Assembly: GCA_025529335.1 (NCBI GenBank)
Contig: JAMYHX010000524.1
Location: 1-29,213 of the forward strand
Reading direction: 5' to 3'
DNA from: Rhizopus sp. PT2906
Taxonomy: Eukaryota; Mucoromycota; Mucoromycetes; Mucorales; Rhizopodaceae
Length of the DNA stretch: 29,213 nucleotides
Translations under genes and position numbers: made by a program
Shown here: positions 9,732-20,740 of the stretch, in pieces
Numbering within the stretch: the first letter of the stretch is position 1
Layout: every line of letters begins with the position of its first letter
The notes under the pieces: model-generated
What the model saw: only the letters and a program-made list of their open reading frames with translations
The model's database searches: none
Told to the model about the DNA's origin: nothing

Positions 9732-12108
9732 TTAAACCTTTTGTGCAGCATTCCTAAGAGTAGGTAGTAGTTAATATCGTAGCTTTCTAATCAAGATCGA
9801 CACTTACATGGCATCTAACTGTTCTTTATAATGCTTATTGATATAATTGCGTCTTAATTTCTGTGCAGCTGTCAAAAATCCCTATTTGGATATAATGATT
9901 AGATCATTGTTCAAACATATCATTAGTAACTTACATTTTCAGAAGTCCATTCTTCGTGTGTCAAATAAACATCAGCAATCAATTCTGCTGGTTTTAATTT
10001 AGCCTCTTTGGCTTGTTCTTGTAAACTTGTCAAGAATGCCTTTTTCACTTCAACATCTACACATAATTCCTCAAATGATTGCTTTTCAACACCCAATGAC
10101 TTTGCCATTTCCATCACCTTTGAATGAATTGGCATCACAATCGCAACTGGACGTGGACGTAGTGAATCACCATATACACAAATATTGCTTACTCCAAGTG
10201 CCGTCTTGTAGACCGACTCTAACTTTTCCAATGCGATATATTCACCATTACTCAACTTGACAAGGTTCTTGATACGGTCAATCACAGAGAGTGTACCATT
10301 CTCATTCCATTCTCCCACATCACCTGTTCGTAACCAGCCATCTTCAGTGATCGTTTCCTTTGTCAATGCCTCTTGCTTAAAGTACCCCTTGGTCACGGAA
10401 GATCCACGAACCCAAATTTCTCCTTGAGGTTTAGGTTCATTTGTTGAAAGATAACCTGCGTCTGGTACATCTACCAACTTGATCTCACAACATGGTACTG
10501 GAGCTCCAACAGGTCCAACTGAGAATTGTTCTGGTGTCATAATAGCACACATACTATATACATTTTTAGTTTATCAAATAAAAATACACATGTTTGTGTA
10601 GCCACAACTTACCCCACTAATCATTTCACACGGTATGCAAAACAAATAAAAACAACAATTAGCCAGGGCTTTTATCTTTATCCTATTGACACGTTACCTG
10701 ACTCTGTCATACCATAACCACCCAAAATAGGTGCTAAACAAACAGACAAGAACTGTTGCGTCTCATGAGCTAAAGGTGCGCCTCCAGAGAGACCATATCT
10801 CAAACGACCACCAACTTGTTCACGAATCTTGTTGAAGACGAGTGAATCCAAAAACCCTGTGGGCAGTCCACGTTCCATCAACCAGGATTTACTGGCAAAT
10901 GCGCGGTTGAAAATGGCTTGGGCAGCAGGACTTGTCTTGGCAATGCTCGACAGGATACCCTTACGAATTGATTCCCACACGGCTGGAACACCTGTCATAA
11001 TACTAGGTCTAAATTCCTTGATGTCACCTTTGCAGTTGCGTACAGATGTATCAGTCAAGGTACGTGGTGAACCGTAACCTAAACAGACACCCCAAAAGAG
11101 ACAAAGGTTCTCTACAAGGAACTCAAGAACGTGGGCCAAAGGAAGATAGGCCATTATGGTATCCTCTTCATTGATAATATGTCCAAGAAGTGTGTCGACA
11201 CCAGCAACTAACAGCAGGTTAATTAATTTTTTCTTTTTTGATTTTCTCGAAACTTACTAGCTCCGACAAGATTGGAGTGATTCAAAATTACGCCCTTGGG
11301 TGCACCTGTGCTACCAGAAGTGTACATGATACAACATAAATCATCACGACCAGGTTTAACAGGTTTCTTTAAATGCTCCTGACCCAATTTTTTCAATTCA
11401 TCAATGCTATAAATCTTGGTGTGTTCCTGAATGGAGGCAATATCCTTTTCTTTTGCTTCTCCGCTATAAATCACAATAGGCTTAACTGTACATTGAGGCA
11501 AGACGGTAGCCAAGGTCTTGAAGAGATCAGGGGTCGTGTACACAGCTTCAACTTCAGTTTCATTCATCGAGTGTAGCAATCCTTCGGGACCTAATGTTTC
11601 ATAAGCAGTAACAATAGCCATATTTTGCGTAAAGGCACCATGAGCCATGAGCATCCAATTGACACTATTCACATGCAGTTATTATCACTGTACTTTTTTC
11701 TGTCTCTCTCTTTTTCTCTATTTACTTTGTAGGTGCAAAGATTTCAATCTTGGAATGAGTTGATAATCCAAGATGAACAAGGCCAGAACCCAACTGATGA
11801 GCCACATCTGATGCTTCTTTGTAAGTGATGTAATGATAAGGGGATAATTGGAAATAGTTCCAAATCTTCTTTTGCTTTGTTTCGACACCATCTACTACCT
11901 TGACAACTTCCTTTTCCTCGGATACTATCTTTTCTACATTTCTATAACCAAACGCGTTCTTGTCACCACGTCTCTTGACACAGTATTGTAAAACATCATA
12001 TAAGGTATGAACACCTTGAGCAGGTGTATCCACAATCTCCTCTTCAGCTAGAATAGAACGACGTATTTGTCCTTCACCAGGCAATTTCTCACTAATAGCA
12101 ACAGACAT
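9732..12108 (-). CDS. Long-chain-fatty-acid-CoA ligase (FAA-type)
   Basis: Activates long-chain fatty acids to acyl-CoA through an acyl-AMP intermediate, feeding lipid synthesis and beta-oxidation. Exons: 12108-11726, 11664-11258, 11207-10698, a 4-nt exon 10616-10613, 10553-9935, 9881-9808 and a probable last exon 9753-9732, giving 672 residues. The P-loop CIMYTSGSTGAPKG lies near 240-252, the A5-type motif GYGMTES near 427-433, and the FACS signature DGWLRTGDVGEW with DRIKNLVKLSNGEYI near 506-535. The 4-nt exon TGGG, flanked by TAG and GTAAGT, is required to keep frame between GYGMTES and MCAIMTPEQF. The C-terminus is uncertain: if the last intron is retained, TAA at 9806-9804 ends the protein at 666 residues. 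Sequence resembles yeast Faa1/Faa4 and plant LACS types; the exact paralogue is not assigned. Confidence 0.93.
10613..10616 (-). other. Acyl-CoA synthetase 4-nt microexon
   Basis: TGGG lies between an acceptor (GATTAG) and a consensus donor (GTAAGT); flanking introns are 81 bp (10617-10697) and 59 bp (10554-10612). It converts a frame-breaking junction into Ser-Val-Gly-Met. Confidence 0.75.
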
Positions 12109-12242
12109 CTTTAAGTAAAAAAATAAAAGAAAATAAAAGAAAATAAAGAAAGATGAAAGAGAACGATTTTTATATGAATAAAAAAAAAAAACTCAGTGTG
12201 TCCAAAGCGTTTCATATGAAAATTTTTCATGGCCATTTTTTA

Positions 12243-12267
12243 TTAATATTATTATTATTATTATTAT
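12243..12267. repeat. (ATT)n microsatellite
   Basis: Tandem ATT units just downstream of the RAD16-like stop codon and upstream of the acyl-CoA synthetase start. Simple repeat. Confidence 0.75.
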
Positions 12268-12281
12268 CCTTTATCCTCTTC

Positions 12282-15200
12282 TCACATGACAAAAAGAAAT
12301 CTTAAATCCTCAACAGACAATCGATCAAGAGCCTTGGAATTTTTACCTTTTAATTTCAAATTAGTCATTTATATTTATACAATTAAGCATGTGCCAACTT
12401 ACCAACTGTACTTTCGACTAACGCCGTCTTTTTTTCTTGTAACTGAACAATACGACTTTCTATACTATTTTCTATAATCAATCGCGTAATTCGAATAGGT
12501 CGACGCTGTCCTAATCGATGAATACGATCCATAGCCTAAAAAAAAAAATAAGAAACACATTATATATGTTTCCATGACAATTACTTGTACTATAAAAAAA
12601 AGGTACGTTAATTTAAGCTATTACTGTTACTATGGTTATCACTTACATTCGGCAGCCTTCGTGAAAAATAAGGTAAAAAACGGGAAAATTTTGGTTAAAA
12701 AATATGACTAACGGTCATTTAAGGTACTTACGGGGTTCCACCAAGGATCACTAAAGATAACGTTAATTTTCCTTTTTCTTTTTATATAATTTTTACTAAC
12801 CAAATAAAGACTCGGCTTGCTTCTGTTAAGTTTAATGCTACACCACCGGCTTTTAAACTAATAAGAAATACGGTGCATGTCGGCTTAGTCATGAAACTAC
12901 AAAATATTAGTACACAAATAACACAAAGAACGTGAATACATTACTGATGAATAGCCGCATCACGTTGAGCAGGAGACATGGTACCATCCAGTCGAATACA
13001 CTCAAATCCTGCACGAGACAATCTCCAATAGACAAGGTCAAGGAAATTAACAAACTATACACATGGCGTTAGTTATGGATGTATCATTACTTCATCACAT
13101 ACTTGAGAGAACACGATACTATTATCAAAGAATGTTAATCTTGGAATATAGTTATTGTATCTTATTCTCACCTCTTAATCGTCTTGTCTTCACGACGAAG
13201 TTTTGAAAGTTCTTCAACAAGCGCCTCAATCTTGGTAGAACTTCTCCACTTGTCCATATTGATGCGATTTACAATACTGGTTCTAGAATAGTTACCGTTG
13301 GTTCCACTACCTCCTTCTAACTGGATAGGTTCTTGTGACAAGTCAACTGAGAAGTTTGCAAAGCAGGATGGGCATTTGGGTACTTCACCCTCTGAATCAT
13401 CAAAGCTACTATAATATTGAATGCAGCACTATTGCAAAGTTCAACATCGTTCCCCCTTTTTCCTACTTTTTTTGGCCCTTACCTCTCTACAGAATACATG
13501 TTTACAAGCAGCAGAGATGGCATCCTACATGCATATACACTTCTTAGATTTCCATAAATCACAAATACTATCTACTTACTTCAGGAGGATCATTACAAAG
13601 CATGCATACAAGTTGTTGAGCATCTGACGCCTTTTTGGTAACAAGATCTGGATGATCAGCACATTGACGCATCTTGGTGAGCAATTCAAAGATATTGGCA
13701 TAGTTATTGAGCACAGTATCATGTTCAACATAAGTGGCAAATTGACGTGATACATCGGAATATAGCGAACGGTAAATATCTTCCTCTTCTTCACTAAAAA
13801 TATCTCTTCGAACCATCACAGTACGAGGGGGTAAGCCAAGATCATCAGCACATTCCACTTTAGTTCTTCTCAACATGACCCTGTCAAGAAGTAGCCCAAG
13901 CTTTTCCATAGCTATGCGACCATCACCGATATATCCGTTACTCTGAATTGGCTTCAGAACCTCATTGTTCCACCAACACATGTGGTTCATTGGTCTGTGT
14001 CCGCACTCGTCACACTCTTTTTTGTTAGAAAACTTCCAATTGATCTGCTTACAGGGGCAGTTCATACAGTAGTAGTAGGCGTATGGATCTAAAAAAATGT
14101 ACATTACTATCACCAAGCAAGCAATCAAAACATTTAAAGCTTACCTGCTTGCATAAAACGGATTAAAGAATAGAGCTCACCTACTCGATTTTGGAGTGGT
14201 GTACCTGTCAAGGACCATCTGTAATTGGCTTTTAAATTAAACTATGAAACATGTTAATAAAGGATAGCTGTAAGAAGTCGTTCTCTTTATACATACCACT
14301 GCTCTAGCTGTATTACATGCACGATCTTTGATGTTGTGTGCTTCATCAAGGATAATACGGTGCCAATTTATCTTGTGAAGAACAGATTTTTCCTTGACGA
14401 GCGCAGGTTTACCACGCACCATGCGCTTCACGCCATACTCTTGACGTCTAAAGCAGCTTTCAATCACGGAATCTAAATATATTCATGAGTGTCTTTTTTT
14501 AAGGCAAATAGCTAACTTACAAGTAGATAATACAACATCGTATTTCTGTAGATCTTCTACTTTATTTGTTCGTTTGCTGCCTGTGTTACGAATATAGAAA
14601 AAGGGAGTGAGTATAAAGACGCGTAGTACTATAAAAAGAAATTAGGTGTTACCGTGAAATAAATGAACAGAAAGCGCGTTATTTGTGTGTGTCTCAATTT
14701 CGCGTTTCCATTGCATAACAGCCACGGTTGGTGCAACAACAAGATTTGGTTTCTTTTTATCACTTAAAAGGAGAGAGATTGTTTGAATGGTTTTACCCAT
14801 ACCCATTTCATCCTACATGCTAATTAATAACACCATTCTATATGCACTATAACCCTACTTACAGCCAGTATACCGCCTTTGAACTATATATGCATCAAAA
14901 GCAGATAAATTAACATGCGTGTATGTCGTATATTGTTAAGGTACTTACCGTATTGACAGATTCTTGCTGTATCATCCAACCAACACCATACTTTTGGAAA
15001 GGTAAAAGAGGCAAGGATAATTCTTTCGGTTGCTCAACAGGTTCAATATGAGCCTTTTCGGTATTCTTGAGGTCATCCCAAACAGTTTTGAGTTCAGGAT
15101 GATGTTTTAATACATGGTTTCTGCTACGCTCATACTTGAAAAACGAGTGAATATTGTTAACTAATTATCATATATTTGTACACCTACTACTGGATCTCTT

Positions 15201-15829
15201 TGTCTTCTTACAAATCTTCGCCTCCGCGTAGCCGTCAATTGTTCTTCTTCGTCAGATGATGAAGATGAGGTTTGAGCGGACTGACTGACTTCTGTTTCAG
15301 GCTCTTGGGTTTCCTCTAACTGGTACTGCTCATCTTGAGATTCAAGTCGCGCGAATTCATACTCAGATTCAGGCTCTAAGGAATCTGCTACGGAATCGGA
15401 TAGTTGCTCACTAGCAGTTACGATACCACTATCTATAGTTTCTTCTTCATCATTATCAGAAGAAGCAGCAGTCAAAGTATTAATTTCTTCTTCATCGCTC
15501 TCTTCTTCATCGCTTTCATCCTCATCACTTTCTTGTGTGTGAGCTTGAGATTCAATAATAACACTAGTTTGACGACTACGGGTCTTGCGAGAGCTAGCAG
15601 CACTAACAGAAGTACTGATACTACTAATGCTTGTACCGCTCGTACTTGTTCTCAAACGCTTTCTGGGACTTCTCCTAAGAGTCATGGTGCTTTCAGTAGG
15701 ACTAACTATTGGGTCTTGAAAATCGTCATCAGAGACGAGTTCTTCCGTAAGCATCTTTCTTCTTGTCACTCTTGTTTGTTCAATCTTGGCCTTGTTTACA
15801 ATTCTAGATGATCTACGAGTAGCAACCAT
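12282..15829 (-). CDS. RAD16: RAD16-like SNF2 ATPase with RING finger
   Basis: SNF2-family DNA translocase; yeast Rad16 works with Rad7 in global-genome nucleotide excision repair and ubiquitination. 18 exons: 15829-15188, 15134-14949, 14883-14863, 14812-14653, 14580-14521, 14472-14297, 14241-14145, 14088-13580, 13524-13483, 13428-13172, 13118-13103, 13054-12945, 12896-12801, 12750-12732, 12656-12647, 12589-12585, 12535-12403 and 12346-12282; 867 residues in one frame. The first 215 residues are basic, then acidic and Ser-rich. Motif I DEMGMGKT is at 284-291, DEAH at 399-402, then LTGTPLQNR. A Cys-rich insert (CMNCPCK, CDECGH) precedes a RING of C609, C612, C624, H626, C629, C632, C650 and C653. 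The second lobe has SLKAGGVALNLT and DRIHRLGQRR (from 805). The end LSVEDLRFLF resembles the Rad16 C-terminus. Five exons are 21 nt or shorter. Confidence 0.95.
12585..12750 (-). other. RAD16: RAD16 run of three microexons (19, 10, 5 nt)
   Basis: Exons 12750-12732, 12656-12647 and 12589-12585 lie in a row. They encode the end of Cys-Asp-Pro-Trp-Trp-Asn-Pro, then Ala-Ala-Glu-Leu-Gln, joining exactly to Ala-Met-Asp-Arg. Each is bounded by AG and GT. The 10-nt and 5-nt exons together make 15 nt, so skipping both would keep frame but delete five conserved residues. Confidence 0.85.
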
Positions 15830-15983
15830 GATAACGAGTAGGGATAAAGAAAGAGAAAGAGCGAAAGAAATAAGAAAATAAAAAAAAAAAAATATGTCAA
15901 ATTTGACCGACGCACCCCATAAACAGTCAAGTGAATTGACAACTTTTTTTGGTCGGATTTATTGTCAAACACCAATCAATAAT

Positions 15984-17052
15984 TTAATGAATCAACCATT
16001 TGTTTGCCATTTCCTTCATGATGTTGCAGGCTCTTTTTTCTTCCATATTCCAGTAGATACCTTGGTAGTCATCATTCAGTTGCTCTTCTTGCTCTACTTC
16101 ATTCACAGCCATTCTTACGATATTCCTAGTCTCATTGTTGACTGCAATACCATTCGATGACATCTCTTCTAATAAATCTAGCATTCCATAAACATCTTTC
16201 CATGCCTCCCATCTTAACAAAAGTATTGCATTATAAACATCAGCTGTGCATCCACTCACGTAACTCTTGATACTCTTTTCCTTGACTTGTTCAAATATCG
16301 ACAATGTCAAATAAGGATCCTTTTTTGATGTATAATCAATGGCTGCCTTTATAACTCTGTGATAATAGTCTGGATAAGTCTCTTGATTGATTTGATCAAA
16401 CAAGACAGTCAATGGTTCGTATATTGATTCAGATTCAGCAATAGCATTTATCAGCTGCAGTTCCTTTTCCTTATTCTTGATACGTATATCATTCGTCACT
16501 TTATCTTTATACCAATTGTAATCAAAGGGCTCTATTTCATCCAAAATACTACTGCTTGGCTTCTTTTGCTTTGTTTCGTACTTTGTCGAATGCTGTACTG
16601 TTGAAAATATACTCTTTGGGAGTGGTGCCTTGGGTTTATAAACCTTATTCTTGACAAGATCCAGTAGTTTTTTCTCTATAATGGATTCATTCTGTCTAAT
16701 TCTCTTTGGTGATTCAATGGATGAAGGAACAAATGGGTCTCTGGTATTAAGTGATTCATCAAATAGAGTCTCTAACAATATTTCAAAATCACGATCTATT
16801 CTTTTTGATGAATCTAATTTATCTGAAGAAGAAGAAGAAGGAGGAGGTTCCCAAAAATGAGCATGTTCATTATTTGTATCCCGTCTATCGTCTTCTTGAC
16901 GAGTTGTATAGTTTCTTGAAGCATATCGCAGCACTGAGACACTTGTTTTTATACCTATTGACAGGTTATCAACCAAGTTTTTCCTTATTTGGTCCTTTTG
17001 TCTTTTTACCAGTGTTGATTAGTTTGGTAGATCTGAAAATGCAAGGTATCAT
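15984..17052 (-). CDS. Mtf2-like mitochondrial RNA-processing protein
   Basis: Two exons (17052-17010 and 16954-15984) with a 55-bp GT-AG intron give 337 residues. The start MIPCIFRSTKLINTGIKTSV is basic and hydroxylated, as expected for a mitochondrial presequence; the intron interrupts it. The open frame of exon 2 extends upstream only with TTG, so the spliced ATG at 17052 is preferred. The middle is Lys/Ser-rich. The C-terminal part, from ILDEIEPFDYNWYKDKV through YPDYYHRVIKAA, LSIFEQVKEKSIKSYVSGCT and MLDLLEEMSSNGI, resembles the C-terminal domain of Mtf2/Nam1, a yeast factor for mitochondrial transcript processing and translation, and has a PPR-like helical pattern. The family call is from memory of the pattern and moderately sure. 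The gene is tandem with RAD16, with about 150 bp between. Confidence 0.62.
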
Positions 17053-17294
17053 ATTTTATTGTTGGCAAATTATAATTAAAAAAGAAGCGACTCCTCCCCT
17101 TTTTTGTGTATGCAAGTGCTTGTATTATAAAAGGAAGAGAGAGTGGAGAGGAAAAACTTTGGGGCGATAAGCCACCCATTTACTGCTTATAATACGTCTG
17201 TTTTCTCTAAATATGACTTTTGATTCAAATAAGCGTTCTCTAAATATAAAAGCATGTGTCGATATATGTGCAGTAACAAACCAAAAATAAAGAG
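17053..17294. other. Upstream region of the Mtf2-like gene
   Basis: Short AT-rich interval separating the Mtf2-like gene from the kinase-like relic. No coding signal. Confidence 0.5.
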
Positions 17295-18102
17295 CTAGCC
17301 TGAACAATGAATATCACTCCAATCAATCCATAACGCCTTTTCTGCAGACTTACCCTTTTGGAATGAATATCGAAATCCAAAAAAGCGTAGACTACCGTCA
17401 ATATCGACAAAGATATTTTTTGTATCAACTCCAACAAGAAACATGTTTAAAGCGTGAGCATCAGCTACCATGGAGAATAAATTGATTCCCGCTTGTATTG
17501 CATGCATTGGTTCCATGTCTATGCCTGAATACGATGAAGTACTATCACTATAAAGAGTGAGTGTATGTAACCATTTCCATTGGCTCTTTTTTTAAGCATA
17601 TAATCACGTAAACATTCATTTGGATAGTGTTGTCTTAGAAGAAACAAGCCCGGTTTATCTGATAGTATCTCTTTATAATTTATATCCAATTCAGACAAAG
17701 TGGCTTCAAACATATTAAAGTAGACGCCCATGTTTCTGCAAGCAGCTAAGCGATCTGGCATATTAAACTCGTGAAAGTATTGAGAACGATCCTCATTGCA
17801 AACTGGTATATATATACTTCAATAGGCACACCTTGATAGGTGCCCTTACAATGAAATTCTCTTGGGTCGTTCTTATTTAACGTAGAATTATCGAGAGTGA
17901 TATTACTCAGTGTTATCGTTATCAAGGGAAAGCTGGGACATTGACCGGATTCCTCATCAGAGTCTTTTGACTGTTTGATCTTCAAAAGAGTTTCTTTTTG
18001 TGCTATCTGCGTTGTTTCTCTACTTTGAATGCTTTTTTTAGGTACTTTTTTTTGCCTTTAAAACTGTTCCTTTAATATTTCTTTTCACTGTTGCTATTGC
18101 CA
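17295..18102 (-). pseudogene. Protein-kinase-like relic
   Basis: The minus strand carries a single-domain gene broken by frameshifts. It opens at ATG 18102-18100 (MAIATVKRNIKGTVLKAKK). The frame is lost at an A8 run (T8 on plus, 18046-18053) and resumes as VPKKSIQSRETTQIAQKE. A second shift follows GVPIEVYIY, then CNEDRSQYFHEFNMPDRLA continues. A third break near 17540 leads to AGINLFSMVADAHALNM and NIFVDIDGSLRFFGFRYS, ending at 17295. The segment A-H-A-L-N to D-T-K-N-I-F-V-D and FFGF resembles the catalytic-loop to DFG region of protein kinases, but the HRD Asp and a DFG motif are missing. So it is either a pseudokinase or a decayed kinase. The family call is tentative. Confidence 0.45.
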
Positions 18103-18255
18103 TGATTAACAAAACAGGATAAAACGATTTTGCCCTCTTTGAATTTGGCTACAGGCAGCCTTTTCTCCCCTCTCGTATTTTTAGACCGTTTGGGATTTAA
18201 ATTCGTTGATTGTCAAAGATTATTTCAATATAAGAAACCATTATAGCTATAGCCT

Positions 18256-19480
18256 AAATGCCAATGTTCTCTTCATCAATATCACTAATGTTTCTCCAGT
18301 TAAAGTCATTAATGTCAGCATTTTTGAATGATCCTTCAACAGGCTCAAGATATTTTTCAACTTCGACGATTTTTCACTTTTTTCGTGCAACTTGGGGGAA
18401 GGAAAAGCACACGCATAAACTATTGTAGGTTATTTTTCTCTAACACGGAAGAAGTATTCAATCCAACATATGCAAGATAGAGATTATTTACTTAATGATT
18501 CTCTCAACTTCAAGTAAAATAGTTGTTCAAATGGGATATGTTCTCTCATTAAGACAAGAGACTTTTTATAAACAAAAATGTATTGTTCAGAGAAGAGCGA
18601 TACTTCTGTATAAGTAGTTTATTATATGACTGGATTGATTTTTTTGGTTTAAGTATTATTATCTTTTGTGTGCAAGTAGAATGAAGCTTACTGAAAAAAA
18701 GATTATTTATATTACATAGTCTCACAGAGATTGCCTACTACTGGCTGTTGCCAAAAGTTAAAAGAAGCCTTTAATCTTGATAGCTTCATGTTGTATTTGA
18801 TTTAGAAAAGTAGGTTATCAGACAAAGTATAAGTACGATGAGACTGTGTGTATCCTTATTTGGAATAAAGTGAAGAGAAAAGAGATGATAGAATAATCAA
18901 TATTTATATAAAGAAGCTGAGATATTTTTAAACTGCATTGACCATATTTGATCAAGGTGTAACAGATCTTATAGCAACATCAGGTTCAACTCTAGATATT
19001 GTATTTAAGCACTGAATAATAGCGTAGATACTACGCTTCATTATCGACTTCGACATATCCGCTAGATTCCAGTTCCATTTTATCAACAATTTTGACATTA
19101 GTAGAAACAATATGTTCCAAGAACGCAAAGAATTCAAAGACTTTCATTTATTTGGCCTTTTCTGCCGTTACTGTTGGAACTCTGCAGGATCTAGCTTCCA
19201 CATATCTCCACTTGTGTTTTGTCATGATTGAAGTTAGGCATAAAGTCATCCTATTTCCAATGATAGTTCAATCATTGTCAGGGTTGTTGTTGAGATCTGG
19301 GTCTGTGTTCTTCTTTTTTGTCTTTGTAGATGTACATTGAGGTCTTTTTGTTTGACAAGATTTGAATAATTCAGACTTTGCTGTACGATGTTGATAAAAA
19401 GCCTGTAGTTTGGTGCAGTACGTAGCAAGTAGAGTGTTGACTTTTTTTTTTCTTTAGAAGACTGTTGTTGACAAGAGAGA
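18256..19480 (-). pseudogene. Unrecognised gene relic split by an insertion
   Basis: A reading frame can be followed on the minus strand: NTLLATYCTKLQAFYQHRTA, then a stop (TGA), TIIGNRMTLCLTSIM, KHKWRYVEARSCRVPT, a second stop (TAA), MKVFEFFAFLEHIVST and ELESSGYVEV. At this point the frame is cut by about 680 bp of unrelated sequence. It resumes in the same codon phase as EKYLEPVEGSFKNADINDF and ends IDEENIGI-stop at 18256. The eight bases GTCGAAGT are present on both sides of the insert. The protein family is not recognised; the acidic C-terminus is the best-preserved part. Confidence 0.5.
18368..19046. mobile_element. Putative 679-bp insertion with 8-bp target-site duplication
   Basis: The eight bases ACTTCGAC occur at 18360-18367 and 19047-19054. 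Removing the sequence between them, with one copy, joins the interrupted gene in frame. An 8-bp duplication fits hAT-type insertion, but clear terminal inverted repeats were not seen. The upper end holds a hairpin AGCGTAG/CTACGCT (about 19021-19035). The insert has no coding capacity, so it would be non-autonomous. Confidence 0.5.
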
Positions 19481-19506
19481 CGCGACAATTAGCCTATTAA
19501 TTCGTT

Positions 19507-19990
19507 GATTAAAGAAACTCCATTGAGTGCAAGGACATCGTCATCAGTGAGTTGTTTAAAGGGGAAACTCTACATGCACCGGAAAATACACCAGAAGTTA
19601 GACTAATTTTACAGGCGTTACCTCCAGATACTACCTATGATGCCGTCCAACAAAGCCTTTGAATGTGTGGCACCGTGCTAAGCATGGTTTTATAAAGTTC
19701 CCGACTTGGTTTGTTTCTTTTTAAGAAGAAAAAGAGATAAAAGAAATGTTGTTATTTATTTATTCTAATTTTATGTTGTCAATTGATCAACAAAGATACA
19801 AGGACACGTGTATTTCACGTTAAAAGATAACCTTAGTTTAGGTAGTGTGAAGTTGAAAATGACAAAATAGTCAGCGCCCAAGGAAGCATCCATAGCATTG
19901 ACCTATCTTCTGGTGCATTTTCTGAGGCATGTAGTGTTCACCGTTTAACAATATTCTTCTATAAATTTGATAGGATTAGACCAAACATGA
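19507..19990 (+). pseudogene. Relic of repeated family, copy 1
   Basis: A plus-strand open stretch reads ECKDIVISELFKGE, TLHAPENTPEVRLILQALP and DAVQQSL-stop (ending about 19662). About 235 bp further on, SIDLSSGAFSEACSVHRL is readable (19880-19940). A second region of the window, 26216-26640, has TLHAPEN and SGAFSSSCSVSL in the same order and with nearly the same spacing. These are therefore two diverged copies of one repeated gene or element. Function unknown. Confidence 0.4.
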
Positions 19991-20740
19991 GATGTGAGAA
20001 TGCTTTTTTTCAAATCGTAAGTAGCTCAATCTTGCGTGTTGATCACGTAGTCTCCTTGTAGTCTGTTAAGACGCGGAAGCTTTGATCGTAGGTTGCTCAT
20101 ATTAACGAGAGAAAAATGCAGTTTGTTGTCATATTGTATTCACATCCTTGTGTATGTTTTTCTATGACATGTCCTTTTTTCTATTATCACAATCGCTTTT
20201 TACTGATCATCCACTGCTATTCTATCAATATAACTGATAATTTACTCATAGCAATCCCTCGCTTCGTATATGTCATCTAATCAACATTGCTTATTTTTTT
20301 AGTTGATGTTGTTCACATCATCAATATCAATCTCACATACTCCTTGTATATTTCCCATCAATTCGTAGTATTTACTCACGTTGTTCATCCTTTTACATGC
20401 TGTTTAATACATTTTCATGTTTATCACAGCTAAAAAATCCACAACTCCATCACGTTTCTATTTCCAGTACTGTATCCATAACATAATACCAATCGACCTA
20501 CAAAATATTACCTTTGCTACTACTGTTTTACTGTTTGCTGCTGTAACTAACCTAAATAGGCTGTATTTCTAATAATGTTGAAAGGTGAACTTGTTATACG
20601 CGCAGATACAACACTAGTCTATTTAATAACCATACAACACTGACTTGCATAAAATCGCTGATATTTTTTTGTGATTAAACAATTTAAATATCATTGTTAT
20701 TCATATATTTGGGCTGATTGAGTAAAAGTTGTAGATATTT
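19991..20740. other. AT-rich interval without recognisable gene
   Basis: Only short open stretches occur. A minus-strand piece near 20300-20390 (MGNIQGVCEIDIDDVNNIN) may be another relic but is too short to assign. No RNA gene or terminal repeat seen. Confidence 0.4.

Noticed and set aside
13335..13627. Two plus-strand open frames of 68-70 codons
   Set aside because: They overlap the RING-encoding exons and introns of the RAD16 homologue on the other strand.
16955..16976. Start of the Mtf2-like protein at a TTG near 16976
   Set aside because: A nuclear fungal gene should start with ATG. A GT-AG intron joins an ATG exon at 17052 in frame and gives a good mitochondrial presequence.
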